The notes beneath the pieces are model-generated. The model was not told where the DNA came from. It searched no databases and saw nothing but the letters and a program-made list of their open reading frames with translations. 64,000 nucleotides of DNA from Winkia neuii subsp. neuii DSM 8576 (GTDB lineage: Bacteria; Actinomycetota; Actinomycetes; Actinomycetales; Actinomycetaceae): the NCBI RefSeq assembly GCF_000420405.1, contig NZ_ATUW01000003.1, forward strand, positions 186,001 through 250,000. Direction: 5' to 3'. Each line of letters begins with the position of its first letter. Position 1 is the stretch's first letter. Below, one piece after another: positions 19,289 through 28,260 of the stretch. The position numbers and the translations under genes are program-made.

Positions 19289-20266
19289 ATGAGCACGCTC
19301 CCATTTGTTTCTGACACATTCGACCCGGACCGTTGGCGCGAGGTCGAAGGATTCGATTTTTCTGACATCACTTACCACCGTGGTATCTCGCGCGGGCAGG
19401 TTGACGGGTGTCCCGCTGGCCAGGATTTGCCGGTGGTGCGGATTGCGTTCGACCGGCCCGACGTGCGCAACGCATTTCGCCCTCTTACCGTGGATGAACT
19501 GTATAAGGCGCTAGACCATGCACGCATGACTTCGGATGTGGCAGCAATCATTCTGACTGGCAATGGCCCTTCTGCGCGCGATGGCGGATACGGGTTTTGT
19601 TCCGGGGGCGATCAGCGCATTCGCGGCAAGGATGGTTATCGTTACGAGGTCGAAGGGGCCGACGCGGGCGCGCAGCTAGCGCAGAGGCGTGAGCAGATTG
19701 ACCCCGCCAGGGCGGGCAGGCTCCACATTTTGGAGGTGCAACGGCTGATCCGCACTATGCCCAAGCCGGTTATTGCTGCGGTGAACGGGTGGGCTGCCGG
19801 AGGGGGCCATTCGCTCCTGGTTGTGTGCGATCTGGCGGTGGCTTCTTTAGAGCACGCCCGCTTGATGCAAACGGATGCGAACGTGGGTTCATTCGATGCG
19901 GGCTACGGGTCGGCGCTGCTTGCGCGGCAGGCTGGCGACAAGCGGGCCCGCGAGATTTTCTTCCTGGCCCGCGAATATTCTGCTGCCCAGGCCGAGTCTT
20001 GGGGGGTGGTAAACGAGGCGGTCCCCCACGCAAAGCTCGAGGAGGCCGCGTGCACCTACGCCCGCATCATTGCCACCAAGTCTCCGCAGGCTATCCGCAT
20101 GCTGAAGTTTGCCTTCAATATGGTCGACGACGGCATTGCGGGCCAGCAGGTATTTGCCGGGGAAGCTACCCGACTTGCCTACATGACTGACGAGGCGCAG
20201 GAGGGGCGCGACGCCTTCTTGGAACACCGCAGCCCGAACTGGTCGGATTACCCTTACTACTACTAG
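19289..20266 (+). CDS. menB: 1,4-Dihydroxy-2-naphthoyl-CoA synthase
   Basis: MenB is a crotonase-fold ring-closing enzyme. The oxyanion and substrate-loop signature FCSGGDQRIRG (~108) and the catalytic region ANVGSFDAGYGS (~203) are both present, as is the C-terminal HRSPNWSDYPYYY. 325 aa. A longer open frame exists upstream, but family length, the -10 element at 19277-19282 and the lack of similarity before MSTLPFVSD fix the start at 19289. It is transcribed away from menC-menD, with about 65 bp separating the two units. Confidence 0.95.
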   Translation: MSTLPFVSDTFDPDRWREVEGFDFSDITYHRGISRGQVDGCPAGQDLPVVRIAFDRPDVRNAFRPLTVDELYKALDHARMTSDVAAIILTGNGPSARDGGYGFCSGGDQRIRGKDGYRYEVEGADAGAQLAQRREQIDPARAGRLHILEVQRLIRTMPKPVIAAVNGWAAGGGHSLLVVCDLAVASLEHARLMQTDANVGSFDAGYGSALLARQAGDKRAREIFFLAREYSAAQAESWGVVNEAVPHAKLEEAACTYARIIATKSPQAIRMLKFAFNMVDDGIAGQQVFAGEATRLAYMTDEAQEGRDAFLEHRSPNWSDYPYYY

Positions 20267-20405
20267 CCAAGTATCTGCGCAGACCCCAATATTTTTGGCA
20301 AACGGATGCAAAACTGCCGGCCAAACAGATGTGAATAAGACCAACTACTGCTGCCAGGTGCGCCAAGAGCCGATAAACTAGGCGCGCACTCTACGAAAGA
20401 AGTTT

Positions 20406-21746
20406 ATGTACAAAAGAATACTTACCGTAGCTATGGCCTTCGTTGGCATCACTGTTGGCGCCGGTTTTGCATCCGGCCAAGAGGTGGTGCAGTACTTCGC
20501 TGGTTTCGGAATTTGGGGAGTTGTGGCCGCGCTGATTGCGGCCGTTATTTTCGCAGTTTCGGGCTTAGCTTTTGTTCAGCTCGGTTCCTATGTCTTGGCG
20601 AACGACCATTCTGACGTTTTTGGCGAGGTTACTCACAAGTACGTAGCGATCTTTTTTGACGTTGTAATTACTTTTTCGCTGTTCTGCATTGGCATCGCCA
20701 TGATGGCCGGGGGCGGTTCCTCACTCAACCAGCAATTTGGCCTGCCCGTGTGGGTGGGCTCTACCATTTTGCTCGCTTTAACCATTGGCATCGGCTTGCT
20801 CGACGTGGACAAGGTAACGGCTGTGATTGGTGGCATTACACCGGTTATGATCGTCTTTGTAATCATTGCTGCTGTTTATGCCTTCTCGCACATGCACCTG
20901 TCCTTTGCCGAGATGGATGCGGCTGCCAAGTCCGTTCATACTGCGGTTCCGCACTGGTCCATGTCTATCTTGAACTATGTGCCACTCGCCCTCGTTTTGT
21001 CGGTGTCCATGTCGATTGTGATTGGGGGCGACATTGCCAATCCCAAGATCGCCGGCTGGGGTGGGGTAATTGGCGGCTTCGTATTCGGCGCCTTGATGGT
21101 GGTGGCAACATTGGCGTTGCTGTCGCGCATCGACGTGGTGGCCGGCGACGATTTGCCCATGCTCACCTTGGTCAACCAAATTCATCCGTGGCTCGGCGCA
21201 CTCATGTCCGTGGTCATTTTCTTGATGATCTTCAACACCGCGATTGGCATTTACTACGCTCTGGCAACGCGCTATTCAAATAATTCTCGAGGGCGATTTG
21301 TCACCTTGTTGGTGGCCCTTCCGGCTGCTGGTTTTGCCATTTCGTTTATGGGCTTCCAAAACGTAGTTTCCTACGTGTACCCAGTGGTCGGCTGGGTGGG
21401 GCTGGCACTCACGATTGTGCTGTTGGTGGCCTACTTCAAGACTCGTTCTGACATTCGCGAAGAAACCACTAGACGCGGGAAGATCTTGCGTTTGTTCCGC
21501 CTGAAGATGCGGAACGACAAGCCGTTTTCTAAACGCCACGAAAAGGCGCTGCAAACCGCCCTGGAAGATTCCCCTGCCGATACCCAAGATCTGCATTCTA
21601 CGATTGGCACTGCAGCTGTGGACCAGCTCGAAGAGGAAAATGTCGACTACGACATTTTGCCTGAAATCGAAGAGGCTCAAGAGGACACGAATCAGGATGC
21701 GGCGGACGCAGAGGAACCCCCAGCTGACTCTGCGAAGAGCCAATGA
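20406..21746 (+). CDS. YkvI-type membrane transporter (APC superfamily)
   Basis: An integral membrane protein with about ten helices. The start MYKRILTVAMAFVGITVGAG followed by FASGQEVVQYF is the hallmark of YkvI-family proteins, distant relatives of APC amino-acid transporters. The substrate is not known. The last ~110 residues after the final helix are acidic and probably cytoplasmic. GAAAGAAG precedes the ATG at 20406. The stop overlaps the menE start as ATGA, so this transporter is translationally coupled to a menaquinone gene. 446 aa. Confidence 0.8.
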   Translation: MYKRILTVAMAFVGITVGAGFASGQEVVQYFAGFGIWGVVAALIAAVIFAVSGLAFVQLGSYVLANDHSDVFGEVTHKYVAIFFDVVITFSLFCIGIAMMAGGGSSLNQQFGLPVWVGSTILLALTIGIGLLDVDKVTAVIGGITPVMIVFVIIAAVYAFSHMHLSFAEMDAAAKSVHTAVPHWSMSILNYVPLALVLSVSMSIVIGGDIANPKIAGWGGVIGGFVFGALMVVATLALLSRIDVVAGDDLPMLTLVNQIHPWLGALMSVVIFLMIFNTAIGIYYALATRYSNNSRGRFVTLLVALPAAGFAISFMGFQNVVSYVYPVVGWVGLALTIVLLVAYFKTRSDIREETTRRGKILRLFRLKMRNDKPFSKRHEKALQTALEDSPADTQDLHSTIGTAAVDQLEEENVDYDILPEIEEAQEDTNQDAADAEEPPADSAKSQ

Positions 21747-22876
21747 TTACTTTCGTCTGCCCGGCTACACAGGGCATCGACGTCCTCTACCAGCAGATTG
21801 AAAAGCGGTTGCGCGCTCCCGGGCATTTTGAACCGCTGATGCCCGTTGCCCCCGGAGCGAGCACCACCGTGGTAGCTGCCCGCGCGGGGCATCTCGACGG
21901 GGTCGATTTCATTTTGCAGACTTCGGGCTCTACCACCGGGGCTGGCCATCTGGTGGGGCTTGGAGCGGGGGCCTTCCTTGCGTCTGAAGCAGCCACAGCT
22001 GCCCGTTTTGGAGGGCGAGGGCGCTGGTTACTTACCCTCCCTGCCCATCACGTGGCAGGTTTTCAGGTGCTTGCCAGATCTTGCGCAGGCGGTACCTTCC
22101 CGGTACTTGCCCCCTCCGAGCTCCCCTTCCGGGAACGAAAAATCGCCACCTTGGCTCCCCGGGGAGGCTTCGTTTCCCTCGTACCCACCCAGTTGAGTGA
22201 TCTTTTGGAGGGCGACCAAGACCTCGCACCCCTTGCCGAGCTGCGTGCCATTTTGGTGGGTGGGGCGCCCTCTTCTGCTTCCCTACTGCGCCGTGCCAGG
22301 CAAGCCGGACTGCCGGTGGTCACTACCTACGGCATGACCGAAACTGCAGGTGGATGTGTTTACGACGGCTTACCTCTGCAGGGCGTTAGCGTTTGCACCG
22401 AGGGCGGGCGTATTCGCCTAAGCGGGCCTATGCTGGCTGCCGGTTACTTAGACGAGCCGACCTCTCCTGCCTTTTCTACCAGTGGGGGTAAGCGCTGGCA
22501 TGTAACGAACGACGCCGGGGTTTTTGACGGACACCTAAAAGTGCTGGGGCGTTTGGACGACGTGATTATTTCCGGAGGCGTAAAAGTCTTTGCCAGGCAA
22601 GTTGAAGAAACTCTGGCTACCTTTCCCGGTGTCCGCCGGGTGGCGGTTTTACCCGTCGAGGGCGGCCGCTGGGGCCAGCAGGTAGGGGCCATTGTCGAAG
22701 CCGATTTTCGGGTTGCAGACCATGCCGAGGAGCTTCGCTCCCACGTGGGCGCTGCCTTGGGCAGGACGGCAGCCCCGCGCATATTCGTCCAACACTCGGT
22801 GCCAATGTTGGCCTCTGGAAAGGTGGACCGCCTGGCGGGGCAGGCTTTGCTGGATGAGCCTGACTGGGTGAAATAA
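21743..22876 (+). CDS. menE: o-Succinylbenzoate-CoA ligase
   Basis: MenE activates o-succinylbenzoate with ATP and CoA (ANL superfamily). The P-loop LQTSGSTTGAG (~58), the LPAHHVAGFQVL segment, the TYGMTETAGG motif (~193) and the GRLDDVIISGGVKV hinge region (~272) are present. At 377 aa it is a compact form, as in many actinobacteria. ATG 21743 overlaps the transporter stop. Confidence 0.93.
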   Translation: MITFVCPATQGIDVLYQQIEKRLRAPGHFEPLMPVAPGASTTVVAARAGHLDGVDFILQTSGSTTGAGHLVGLGAGAFLASEAATAARFGGRGRWLLTLPAHHVAGFQVLARSCAGGTFPVLAPSELPFRERKIATLAPRGGFVSLVPTQLSDLLEGDQDLAPLAELRAILVGGAPSSASLLRRARQAGLPVVTTYGMTETAGGCVYDGLPLQGVSVCTEGGRIRLSGPMLAAGYLDEPTSPAFSTSGGKRWHVTNDAGVFDGHLKVLGRLDDVIISGGVKVFARQVEETLATFPGVRRVAVLPVEGGRWGQQVGAIVEADFRVADHAEELRSHVGAALGRTAAPRIFVQHSVPMLASGKVDRLAGQALLDEPDWVK

Positions 22877-22911
22877 TTGAGCTTCGTCCCGCTTGCTGGG
22901 AAAGGAATTTT

Positions 22912-23787
22912 ATGAAAACTACCGTTTCTGATTGGCTTGAGGGCGCCCGCCTGCGCACTTTGCCCGCCGCAGCGGCCCCCGTGCTCGCCGGGGCCGGGCT
23001 CGCGTATGCCGGGGAGGGATTTTCTTTTCCTCGGGTTGCATTGGCTTTGGCGGTGGCATTGCTGCTGCAGATTGGCGTCAATTTTTCTAACGACTATTCC
23101 GATGGGGTGCGAGGAACCGACGATTTCCGTACCGGCCCGCCCAGGCTCACCGGCGGGGGAAAAGTGTCCGCAAAGGTAGTGTTGGCGGTGGCCTTGGGCT
23201 GTTTTGCTGCTGCAGCGGTACTCGGTTTACTTCTGGTGGCTCTCACGGGCAGATGGTGGCTGCTCGGCCTGGGGTTGGCTGCGATAGTGGCAGCCTGGTT
23301 TTACACAGGCGGCAAACACCCCTACGGGTACATGGGTATAGCCGAGATCTTTGTGTTTGTCTTTTTTGGGCTGATGGCAACCGTAGGCACGGTCTACGTC
23401 TGCCTACTCTCCGCTCCTTTTGGTTCCTGGCTGGTTGGGGCGGGCATGGGCCTTTACTCTTGCGCACTGTTGATGGTCAACAACATTCGCGACATTCCCA
23501 CTGACAGGCAGGCCGGCAAGAAGACGCTGGCGGTACGCCTGGGCGAGGCGAGGGCGAGGCGCACCTACGTGGGCTACCTGGTGCTTGCTCCCGTGTGCAT
23601 CGGGGTGGGCTTGGCCGGGCACGTACTTGCCATAGTTGCGGCTGTGGTCTTAGAGGTGTGCGGGCTCATTTCCTGCCTGCCAGTAGTTCGGGGAGCACGA
23701 GGGCATTCCCTCCTGCAGGTACTCACTCGCACCGGGCAATTGACCTTGGCAGCCGGCGTTGTCACCTTGCTAGTGGCTTTGCTCTGA
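22912..23787 (+). CDS. menA: 1,4-Dihydroxy-2-naphthoate polyprenyltransferase
   Basis: MenA attaches the isoprenoid tail to the naphthoquinone ring. Both Asp-rich motifs of the UbiA family are seen: NDYSDGVRGTD (~63) and NNIRDIPTDRQAGKKTLAVR (~186). About nine membrane helices. AAAGGAA precedes the ATG at 22912. It is the last gene of the menB-transporter-menE-menA unit and is followed by a strong terminator. 291 aa. Confidence 0.95.
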   Translation: MKTTVSDWLEGARLRTLPAAAAPVLAGAGLAYAGEGFSFPRVALALAVALLLQIGVNFSNDYSDGVRGTDDFRTGPPRLTGGGKVSAKVVLAVALGCFAAAAVLGLLLVALTGRWWLLGLGLAAIVAAWFYTGGKHPYGYMGIAEIFVFVFFGLMATVGTVYVCLLSAPFGSWLVGAGMGLYSCALLMVNNIRDIPTDRQAGKKTLAVRLGEARARRTYVGYLVLAPVCIGVGLAGHVLAIVAAVVLEVCGLISCLPVVRGARGHSLLQVLTRTGQLTLAAGVVTLLVALL

Positions 23788-23860
23788 CCTGTCCCCCGCT
23801 TCTCGGCTGGCCTTGCCCGCTTGCTCTTTCACTTTGGGCCCGCGGGCCGAATGTAAAAGT

Positions 23861-23897
23861 TAGGGGCTTGATTGCGACTGTCGCAATCAAGCCCCTA
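23861..23897. terminator. Bidirectional hairpin terminator between menA and cstA unit
   Basis: A perfect 17-bp stem (23861-23877 with 23881-23897) closes on the 3-nt loop CTG. It lies between the convergent menA (+) and ybdD/cstA (-) units. The T tracts are short on both sides (TATTT on plus, ACTTTT on minus), so it probably serves both directions. Confidence 0.85.
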
Positions 23898-23930
23898 TTT
23901 CTGTCCGGTTATAGCTACCTGAAGCTACCG

Positions 23931-24119
23931 CTAACAGCACCCCGAGGAAACATTCTCCTCGTCGAAGTCGGCGCGAGCCCGCCAGAAGGCACGCTCACTC
24001 ATGGGCTCGTGGTCGGGATGTTCCAACCGGTGCCGTTCGACGTATTTGTCGTAGGCACTTTCGCCGGTAAAGTCGCGCCACAGCGAACGCAGGTGCGCCA
24101 ATTTTTCTTTGAGTGCCAT
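23931..24119 (-). CDS. YbdD/YjiX family small protein
   Basis: A 62-aa protein with the family pattern SAYDKYVERHRLEHPDHEPM followed by SERAFWRAR, ending in GCC. YbdD/YjiX proteins (DUF466) are encoded directly after CstA-type transporters, as here with a 5-nt gap, and are thought to help the transporter work. The molecular role is not established from sequence. Confidence 0.9.
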   Translation of the reverse strand: MALKEKLAHLRSLWRDFTGESAYDKYVERHRLEHPDHEPMSERAFWRARADFDEENVSSGCC

Positions 24120-24124
24120 ATTTC

Positions 24125-26485
24125 CTACTCTACGGGTTTAGCCCCAGGAATCAGCTTCGGGTCGCCAACCACACGGTATTCTGCAACCAGCTTCTTTTCG
24201 AGCTTAGTAGCAATGAGGTGTTCGGGAGCGTAGAAGTTCGACTCGACGAACGGATCCTCGGAGGTAGTGACGTCGCCGGTGCGCAGGGTCTTCCAGACGC
24301 GGATGCCGGCGCAGACGATCACAAAGGCTACCGCTGCTACGAACACGATCGACAGGGTGCCCTGAATGAAGGTGTTGCGAATAATCGCCTGAGTAATCTC
24401 GGCCTGCTCGCCGGTCTGGCCGGGCAGCGCTGCGCGCGCTTCGCGCCACTGCTGCCAGTAACCAACCTTGGCGTCAGTGCTGAAGATCTTCTGCCAGGAA
24501 GCGGTGAAGGTGACTACCGTGTCAAAAATGAACGGGATAGCGGGAATCCAAGCGTACTTGGCATACCCCTTGCGAATCACCATCACGAGCACCACCAGCA
24601 GTGCTACTGCTGCGATCAGCTGGTTCGCAATGCCGAAGAGCGGATAGAGCGTCTGAATGCCACCGCGCGGATCCGTGACTCCCATTAGCAGCAAAGAACC
24701 CCAGGCAGCAACGACGACGCCGGTGGAGACCCAGGCGCCCACCCTCCAGGAGGGGTCTGCGAATTTGGGGATCATGTTGCCGATTGCGTCAGAGAGCTGG
24801 AAGCGGGCTACACGGGTTACCGCGTCCACTGCCGACAGGATGAACAGCGCCTCGAACATGATGGCGAAGTGGTACCAGAAGCCCATCATTGCCTTGCCGC
24901 CGCCGACTTTGTGCAAAATGTGCGACATGGACACAGCCAGGGTGGGAGCACCACCTGTGCGGGAAACAACTGAGGGCTCGCCAACGTCTTTGGCGACCTG
25001 CTTGAGGGCGTCGGCACCGTGGAAGGTCTTGGGGTTGCCAGCGTCGTCCCAAGATTCCCACTTGGCCTCGATGGGCTGGCCCTTTACGTTAGTTACCCCC
25101 AGGTTGCCGAGGGCGGCATTGGTGATTTCTTCGCGGTCCTTGGTCACTTGAGTCACCGAAGTGCCAGCAAGCTTGTCGACAGTGGCGTCGGAGGTGTTCA
25201 TTGCGAAGTAGATGCCCTGGTTTAGGGAGGCGGCAGCCGCGAGCGCCATGATTGCCACGAAGGATTCCATGAGCATGCCGCCGTAACCTATCATGCGGAC
25301 CTGACGTTCCTTTTGGATCATCTTGGGGCTGGTGCCCGAGGAAACCATGGCGTGCATGCCCGAAAGGGCGCCGCAGGCAATGGTGATGAACAGGAACGGG
25401 AAGAGCTCGCCGGCGAATACCGGGCCCGAGGTGGACAGAGCGAATTCGGTGACCGCGGGCATCTGCACGATTGGGCGAATGAACACAATGCCGAGGGCGA
25501 GTACGCAGATAGTGCCGACCTTCATGAAGGTGGACAGGTAGTCGCGCGGAGTGAGCAATACCCAGACGGGAAGAACTGCCGCTAGGAAACCGTAGATGAC
25601 CATTGCCCATACCAGGGTGGTGGGCGAAAGGTGGAGGAACTCACGCCCCCAAGAGGATTCGGCCACGTAGCGGCCCATGATGATAACAACGATCAAGAGG
25701 GTGCAGCCGACCACCGACACCTGGGTGATCTTGCCAGGTTGTACGTAGCGCAGCCACAGGCCCATGCAGATTGCGATTGGAATTGTGGACCCGACCGAGA
25801 AGACGCCCCACGGGGATGCGGCCAACGCGTTTACACAAACCATGGCCAGCACTGCCAGCACGATCATGAGCATTACGAATACCACGATTGTGGCTACCGT
25901 TCCGCCGATCTTGCCGATCTCGTCGGTAGCCATCTGCCCTAGGGAGCGCCCGCCGCGACGCATCGAGAAGAACAGCACTAACATGTCCTGAACTGCACCG
26001 GCGATGATGACGCCAAAGATGATCCACAAGGTGCCAGGCAGGTACCCCATCTGCGCAGCGAGTACGGGCCCCACAAGCGGGCCCGCCCCGGCGATTGCCG
26101 CGAAGTGGTGTCCGTAGAGGACTACGCGGTTGGTGGGGTCGAAGTCTTTGCCGTTGTTGATCCGCTCTGCGGGGGTAGCGTTCTTATCAGAGGGACGCAT
26201 GATTTTGCGCTGAATATATAACGCATAGAAGCGGTAGCCGATTGCATAGGAGCAGATAGCGGTAATCACGAACCAAATCGCGTCTACCTTTTCGCCGCGC
26301 ACGATGGCGAGCATCGTCCAGCCTACTGCGCCGAGAAGAGCAATAGCTACCCACAGAACAATCTTTGCCGGAGTCCACTTGCTGTGGGGCTTTACACCTA
26401 CCGGCACTCCATCCTTGTTGCGGATGACAAGTTTCTCTTCTTCTGCGGTATAAGATGGCTTATCAACCTGAGATGTGGTTGCCAT
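24125..26485 (-). CDS. cstA: Carbon starvation protein A (CstA family transporter)
   Basis: A large polytopic membrane protein with about 16-18 helices. The signatures GYRFYALYIQRKIM, the segment RVVLYGHHFAAIAGAGPLVG and LWIIFGVIIAGAVQDM are typical of CstA/BtsT proteins, which import pyruvate and have been linked to peptide uptake. 786 aa, normal. The cytoplasmic N-terminus (~40 residues) is polar. The ATG at 26485 has a weak ribosome site, and a plausible regulated promoter lies 80 bp upstream. Confidence 0.93.
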   Translation of the reverse strand: MATTSQVDKPSYTAEEEKLVIRNKDGVPVGVKPHSKWTPAKIVLWVAIALLGAVGWTMLAIVRGEKVDAIWFVITAICSYAIGYRFYALYIQRKIMRPSDKNATPAERINNGKDFDPTNRVVLYGHHFAAIAGAGPLVGPVLAAQMGYLPGTLWIIFGVIIAGAVQDMLVLFFSMRRGGRSLGQMATDEIGKIGGTVATIVVFVMLMIVLAVLAMVCVNALAASPWGVFSVGSTIPIAICMGLWLRYVQPGKITQVSVVGCTLLIVVIIMGRYVAESSWGREFLHLSPTTLVWAMVIYGFLAAVLPVWVLLTPRDYLSTFMKVGTICVLALGIVFIRPIVQMPAVTEFALSTSGPVFAGELFPFLFITIACGALSGMHAMVSSGTSPKMIQKERQVRMIGYGGMLMESFVAIMALAAAASLNQGIYFAMNTSDATVDKLAGTSVTQVTKDREEITNAALGNLGVTNVKGQPIEAKWESWDDAGNPKTFHGADALKQVAKDVGEPSVVSRTGGAPTLAVSMSHILHKVGGGKAMMGFWYHFAIMFEALFILSAVDAVTRVARFQLSDAIGNMIPKFADPSWRVGAWVSTGVVVAAWGSLLLMGVTDPRGGIQTLYPLFGIANQLIAAVALLVVLVMVIRKGYAKYAWIPAIPFIFDTVVTFTASWQKIFSTDAKVGYWQQWREARAALPGQTGEQAEITQAIIRNTFIQGTLSIVFVAAVAFVIVCAGIRVWKTLRTGDVTTSEDPFVESNFYAPEHLIATKLEKKLVAEYRVVGDPKLIPGAKPVE

Positions 26486-26560
26486 ATTTTTCTCGCTTTT
26501 CTAGATGGTATTTACCATATGCCTGCTCGTCGCCGATCTAGCTCAGAGCAAACCAGTTCG

Positions 26561-26606
26561 ATAATACTTAGGCGAACCTAAAACACATAGGTCCGAATGC
26601 CTAAAA
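26561..26606 (-). promoter_or_regulatory. Candidate cstA promoter with palindromic operator
   Basis: On the minus strand a -10 box TATTAT (26566-26561) is directly preceded by the perfect inverted repeat TTAGG-N4-CCTAA (26568-26581), which would fill the spacer of the promoter. A second related site (CCTAAAAC preceded by CGAATG, 26594-26606) repeats the right half about two helical turns away. This is the geometry of a repressor site. The half-sites recall DtxR-type boxes, but the full 19-bp box is not present. Confidence 0.45.
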
Positions 26607-26762
26607 CCGCTCTGTTCCAAGCATTAGTCCAAGTCAGACCCCAATCGGCTAGTAAAGACGCTACTGCATAAAAGTCCGCATCGCAACCACCACTTTTCTC
26701 TTCCATTCCATTTTGCTATGCCTATGTATTAGGCTGGCCGAGTTGACGCTTTTGGAGGTTAT

Positions 26763-27728
26763 GTGACTTGTACCTTGGCCGACACCGCGCTCTTGGACGG
26801 TGCTACTTCGCGGTTTTCCATTCACGGCTCTAATCTGACCCCAGCCTCATTCGTCCAGGTAGACGGCAACCCCAGCGCATTCGCGGTCCACTACCGCGAG
26901 CTCGACGGGACTCCCCGCGAGGGGGTACTCCAGCTGGAAGGGGCACGGGCCCGCTTCAAGGTGGACGGTAAGGACATGCACTACACCGACCCGGATTCCT
27001 TCAAAGATTTAGGCCCTGTGCAACCGCTGCAAAACTGGTACGAACTAATCATTCGCCATGACGCAATTGGCAATTCTGTAGCCCGCGAGGCCGCCTACGA
27101 GTCCAACCAGCCTTGGGGCAAGCCCGGGATAGAGGGGGACCTGGCCAGAGTAGAGTTAGACATCGTCGGTTTCGGTAATATTTACACCAATACCTCCAAT
27201 TTTGCGCACGCTGCTGCTCTGCAGGATTGGCTCGCGAAATCTTTAGCGAAAACCGTGGCCCAGGTGCGCGTGCGCGCTTTGCGCCCCGGCTCGGTTTCTG
27301 CAAACGAAATTCCCGCTTCCTCCTCGCTCGACGTAATAATGGACGGGTCCGAGGTCGAAGACTACGCCCTGAATGCGGGTGTGCAGTACGCTCCCCTCGC
27401 GCCAGCCTTAGCCGACGTTTCCTACGTGGGCCCCACCCCCGCCTACGCAATCTTCACTAAACAGCTGCCCTACGCCCTCGTAGTTCCTGCCAAGGACCAG
27501 GTGCTACTGGCGCACTGGGACCAAGACGGGGCGGCCTTCGGCATCGAAACCGAGGCAGAAGCCACCATGGTTCCCTTCAACCGGGCGCACAGGCGCCACC
27601 ACGAGCGTTGGGCCCGCTGGTACGACATGCGCCAACCGCTCACCGATGCTGAACTCGACGCTCATACCCGTGCCGTGGAAGGGCAAATGGCGCAGGCAGC
27701 CGAAAAATACTTCAAGAAGGAGGACTAG
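26763..27728 (+). CDS. Protein of unknown function, 321 aa
   Basis: No family recognised. Soluble, without signal peptide or membrane helix, acidic and aromatic. The start is GTG 26763, set by GGAGG at 26754-26758. An ATG two bases earlier is followed at once by TGA, so the reading frames overlap as ATGTGA. The C-terminal 60 residues (RAHRRHHERWARWYDMR, then a helical segment) look alpha-helical and basic. It is translationally coupled to the next gene (TAGTG). Base composition is like its neighbours, so no sign of recent transfer. Confidence 0.75.
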   Translation: MTCTLADTALLDGATSRFSIHGSNLTPASFVQVDGNPSAFAVHYRELDGTPREGVLQLEGARARFKVDGKDMHYTDPDSFKDLGPVQPLQNWYELIIRHDAIGNSVAREAAYESNQPWGKPGIEGDLARVELDIVGFGNIYTNTSNFAHAAALQDWLAKSLAKTVAQVRVRALRPGSVSANEIPASSSLDVIMDGSEVEDYALNAGVQYAPLAPALADVSYVGPTPAYAIFTKQLPYALVVPAKDQVLLAHWDQDGAAFGIETEAEATMVPFNRAHRRHHERWARWYDMRQPLTDAELDAHTRAVEGQMAQAAEKYFKKED

Positions 27729-28030
27729 TGCCCACCCGCACAATGGACGATGTAGACGTCGACCAGCTGATCGGCTCTGGGGGAAACCTCTCGCGCTGCT
27801 GTTACGAAGAGGGGTACTGTTCCGAAAGTCCCACTCACGTAATAATCGCCCGCGAAAACGGCCGGCCCGTGCCACTCACCTACTGTCAGCGCCACTACGT
27901 ACTCTCGCTAGCCCACTACTTAGAGGTGCACGCACAGTTTTGCGACGGTGAACTTAGCGACCACTATGTCGGTTGGGGTCCGCTGGACAACATCACGTAC
28001 TTACCTGGCGAAGATCCACTTTCCCTGTAG
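27728..28030 (+). CDS. Small Cys/His-rich protein of unknown function
   Basis: 100 aa beginning at GTG 27728, overlapping the previous stop by one base. It contains RCCYEEGYCSES, then TYCQRHYVLS and a later HAQFCDGEL. These Cys and His residues could bind a metal such as zinc, but they do not follow a standard zinc-finger spacing that I can name. With the 321-aa gene it forms a coupled pair. Function unknown. Confidence 0.65.
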   Translation: MPTRTMDDVDVDQLIGSGGNLSRCCYEEGYCSESPTHVIIARENGRPVPLTYCQRHYVLSLAHYLEVHAQFCDGELSDHYVGWGPLDNITYLPGEDPLSL

Positions 28031-28089
28031 CACACTGGCAGTTAACCGGGCGTAAACCTCTCCCTGTTTGAATTTCCCGAGGAGGCGAA

Positions 28090-28221
28090 ATGACAACGGG
28101 AGTTTGGATTATTGCAGCACTGGTATTGGCAGGGCTAATTGGCAGCCTTTGCTGGTATAGCCACACCAACAGGGTGGACAAACGCAAAAACACCGACTGG
28201 AAATATTCGCCGCGCGCGTAG
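28090..28221 (+). CDS. Small single-helix membrane protein
   Basis: A 43-codon frame preceded by a strong GGAGG at 28081-28085, five bases before the ATG. Residues 5-22 (VWIIAALVLAGLIGSLCW) form one membrane helix, followed by a basic tail RVDKRKNTDWKYSPRA. The good ribosome site and amphipathic layout make a real gene likely. Small single-helix proteins of this kind are common, and no function can be given. Confidence 0.6.
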   Translation: MTTGVWIIAALVLAGLIGSLCWYSHTNRVDKRKNTDWKYSPRA

Positions 28222-28248
28222 ATAGCTGCCCGGCGGGCCCGTTTTCTT

Positions 28249-28254
28249 TAGACT
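28249..28254 (+). promoter_or_regulatory. -10 element TAGACT for a leaderless gene
   Basis: TAGACT ends 6 nt before the ATG at 28261, with no Shine-Dalgarno sequence between. Same geometry as at menB, ktrA and radA. Confidence 0.5.
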
Positions 28255-28260
28255 GGGCCC

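Noticed and set aside
26568-26581. DtxR/IdeR iron box in the cstA promoter
   Set aside because: Only the outer half-sites resemble the box; the centre is 5 bp too short.
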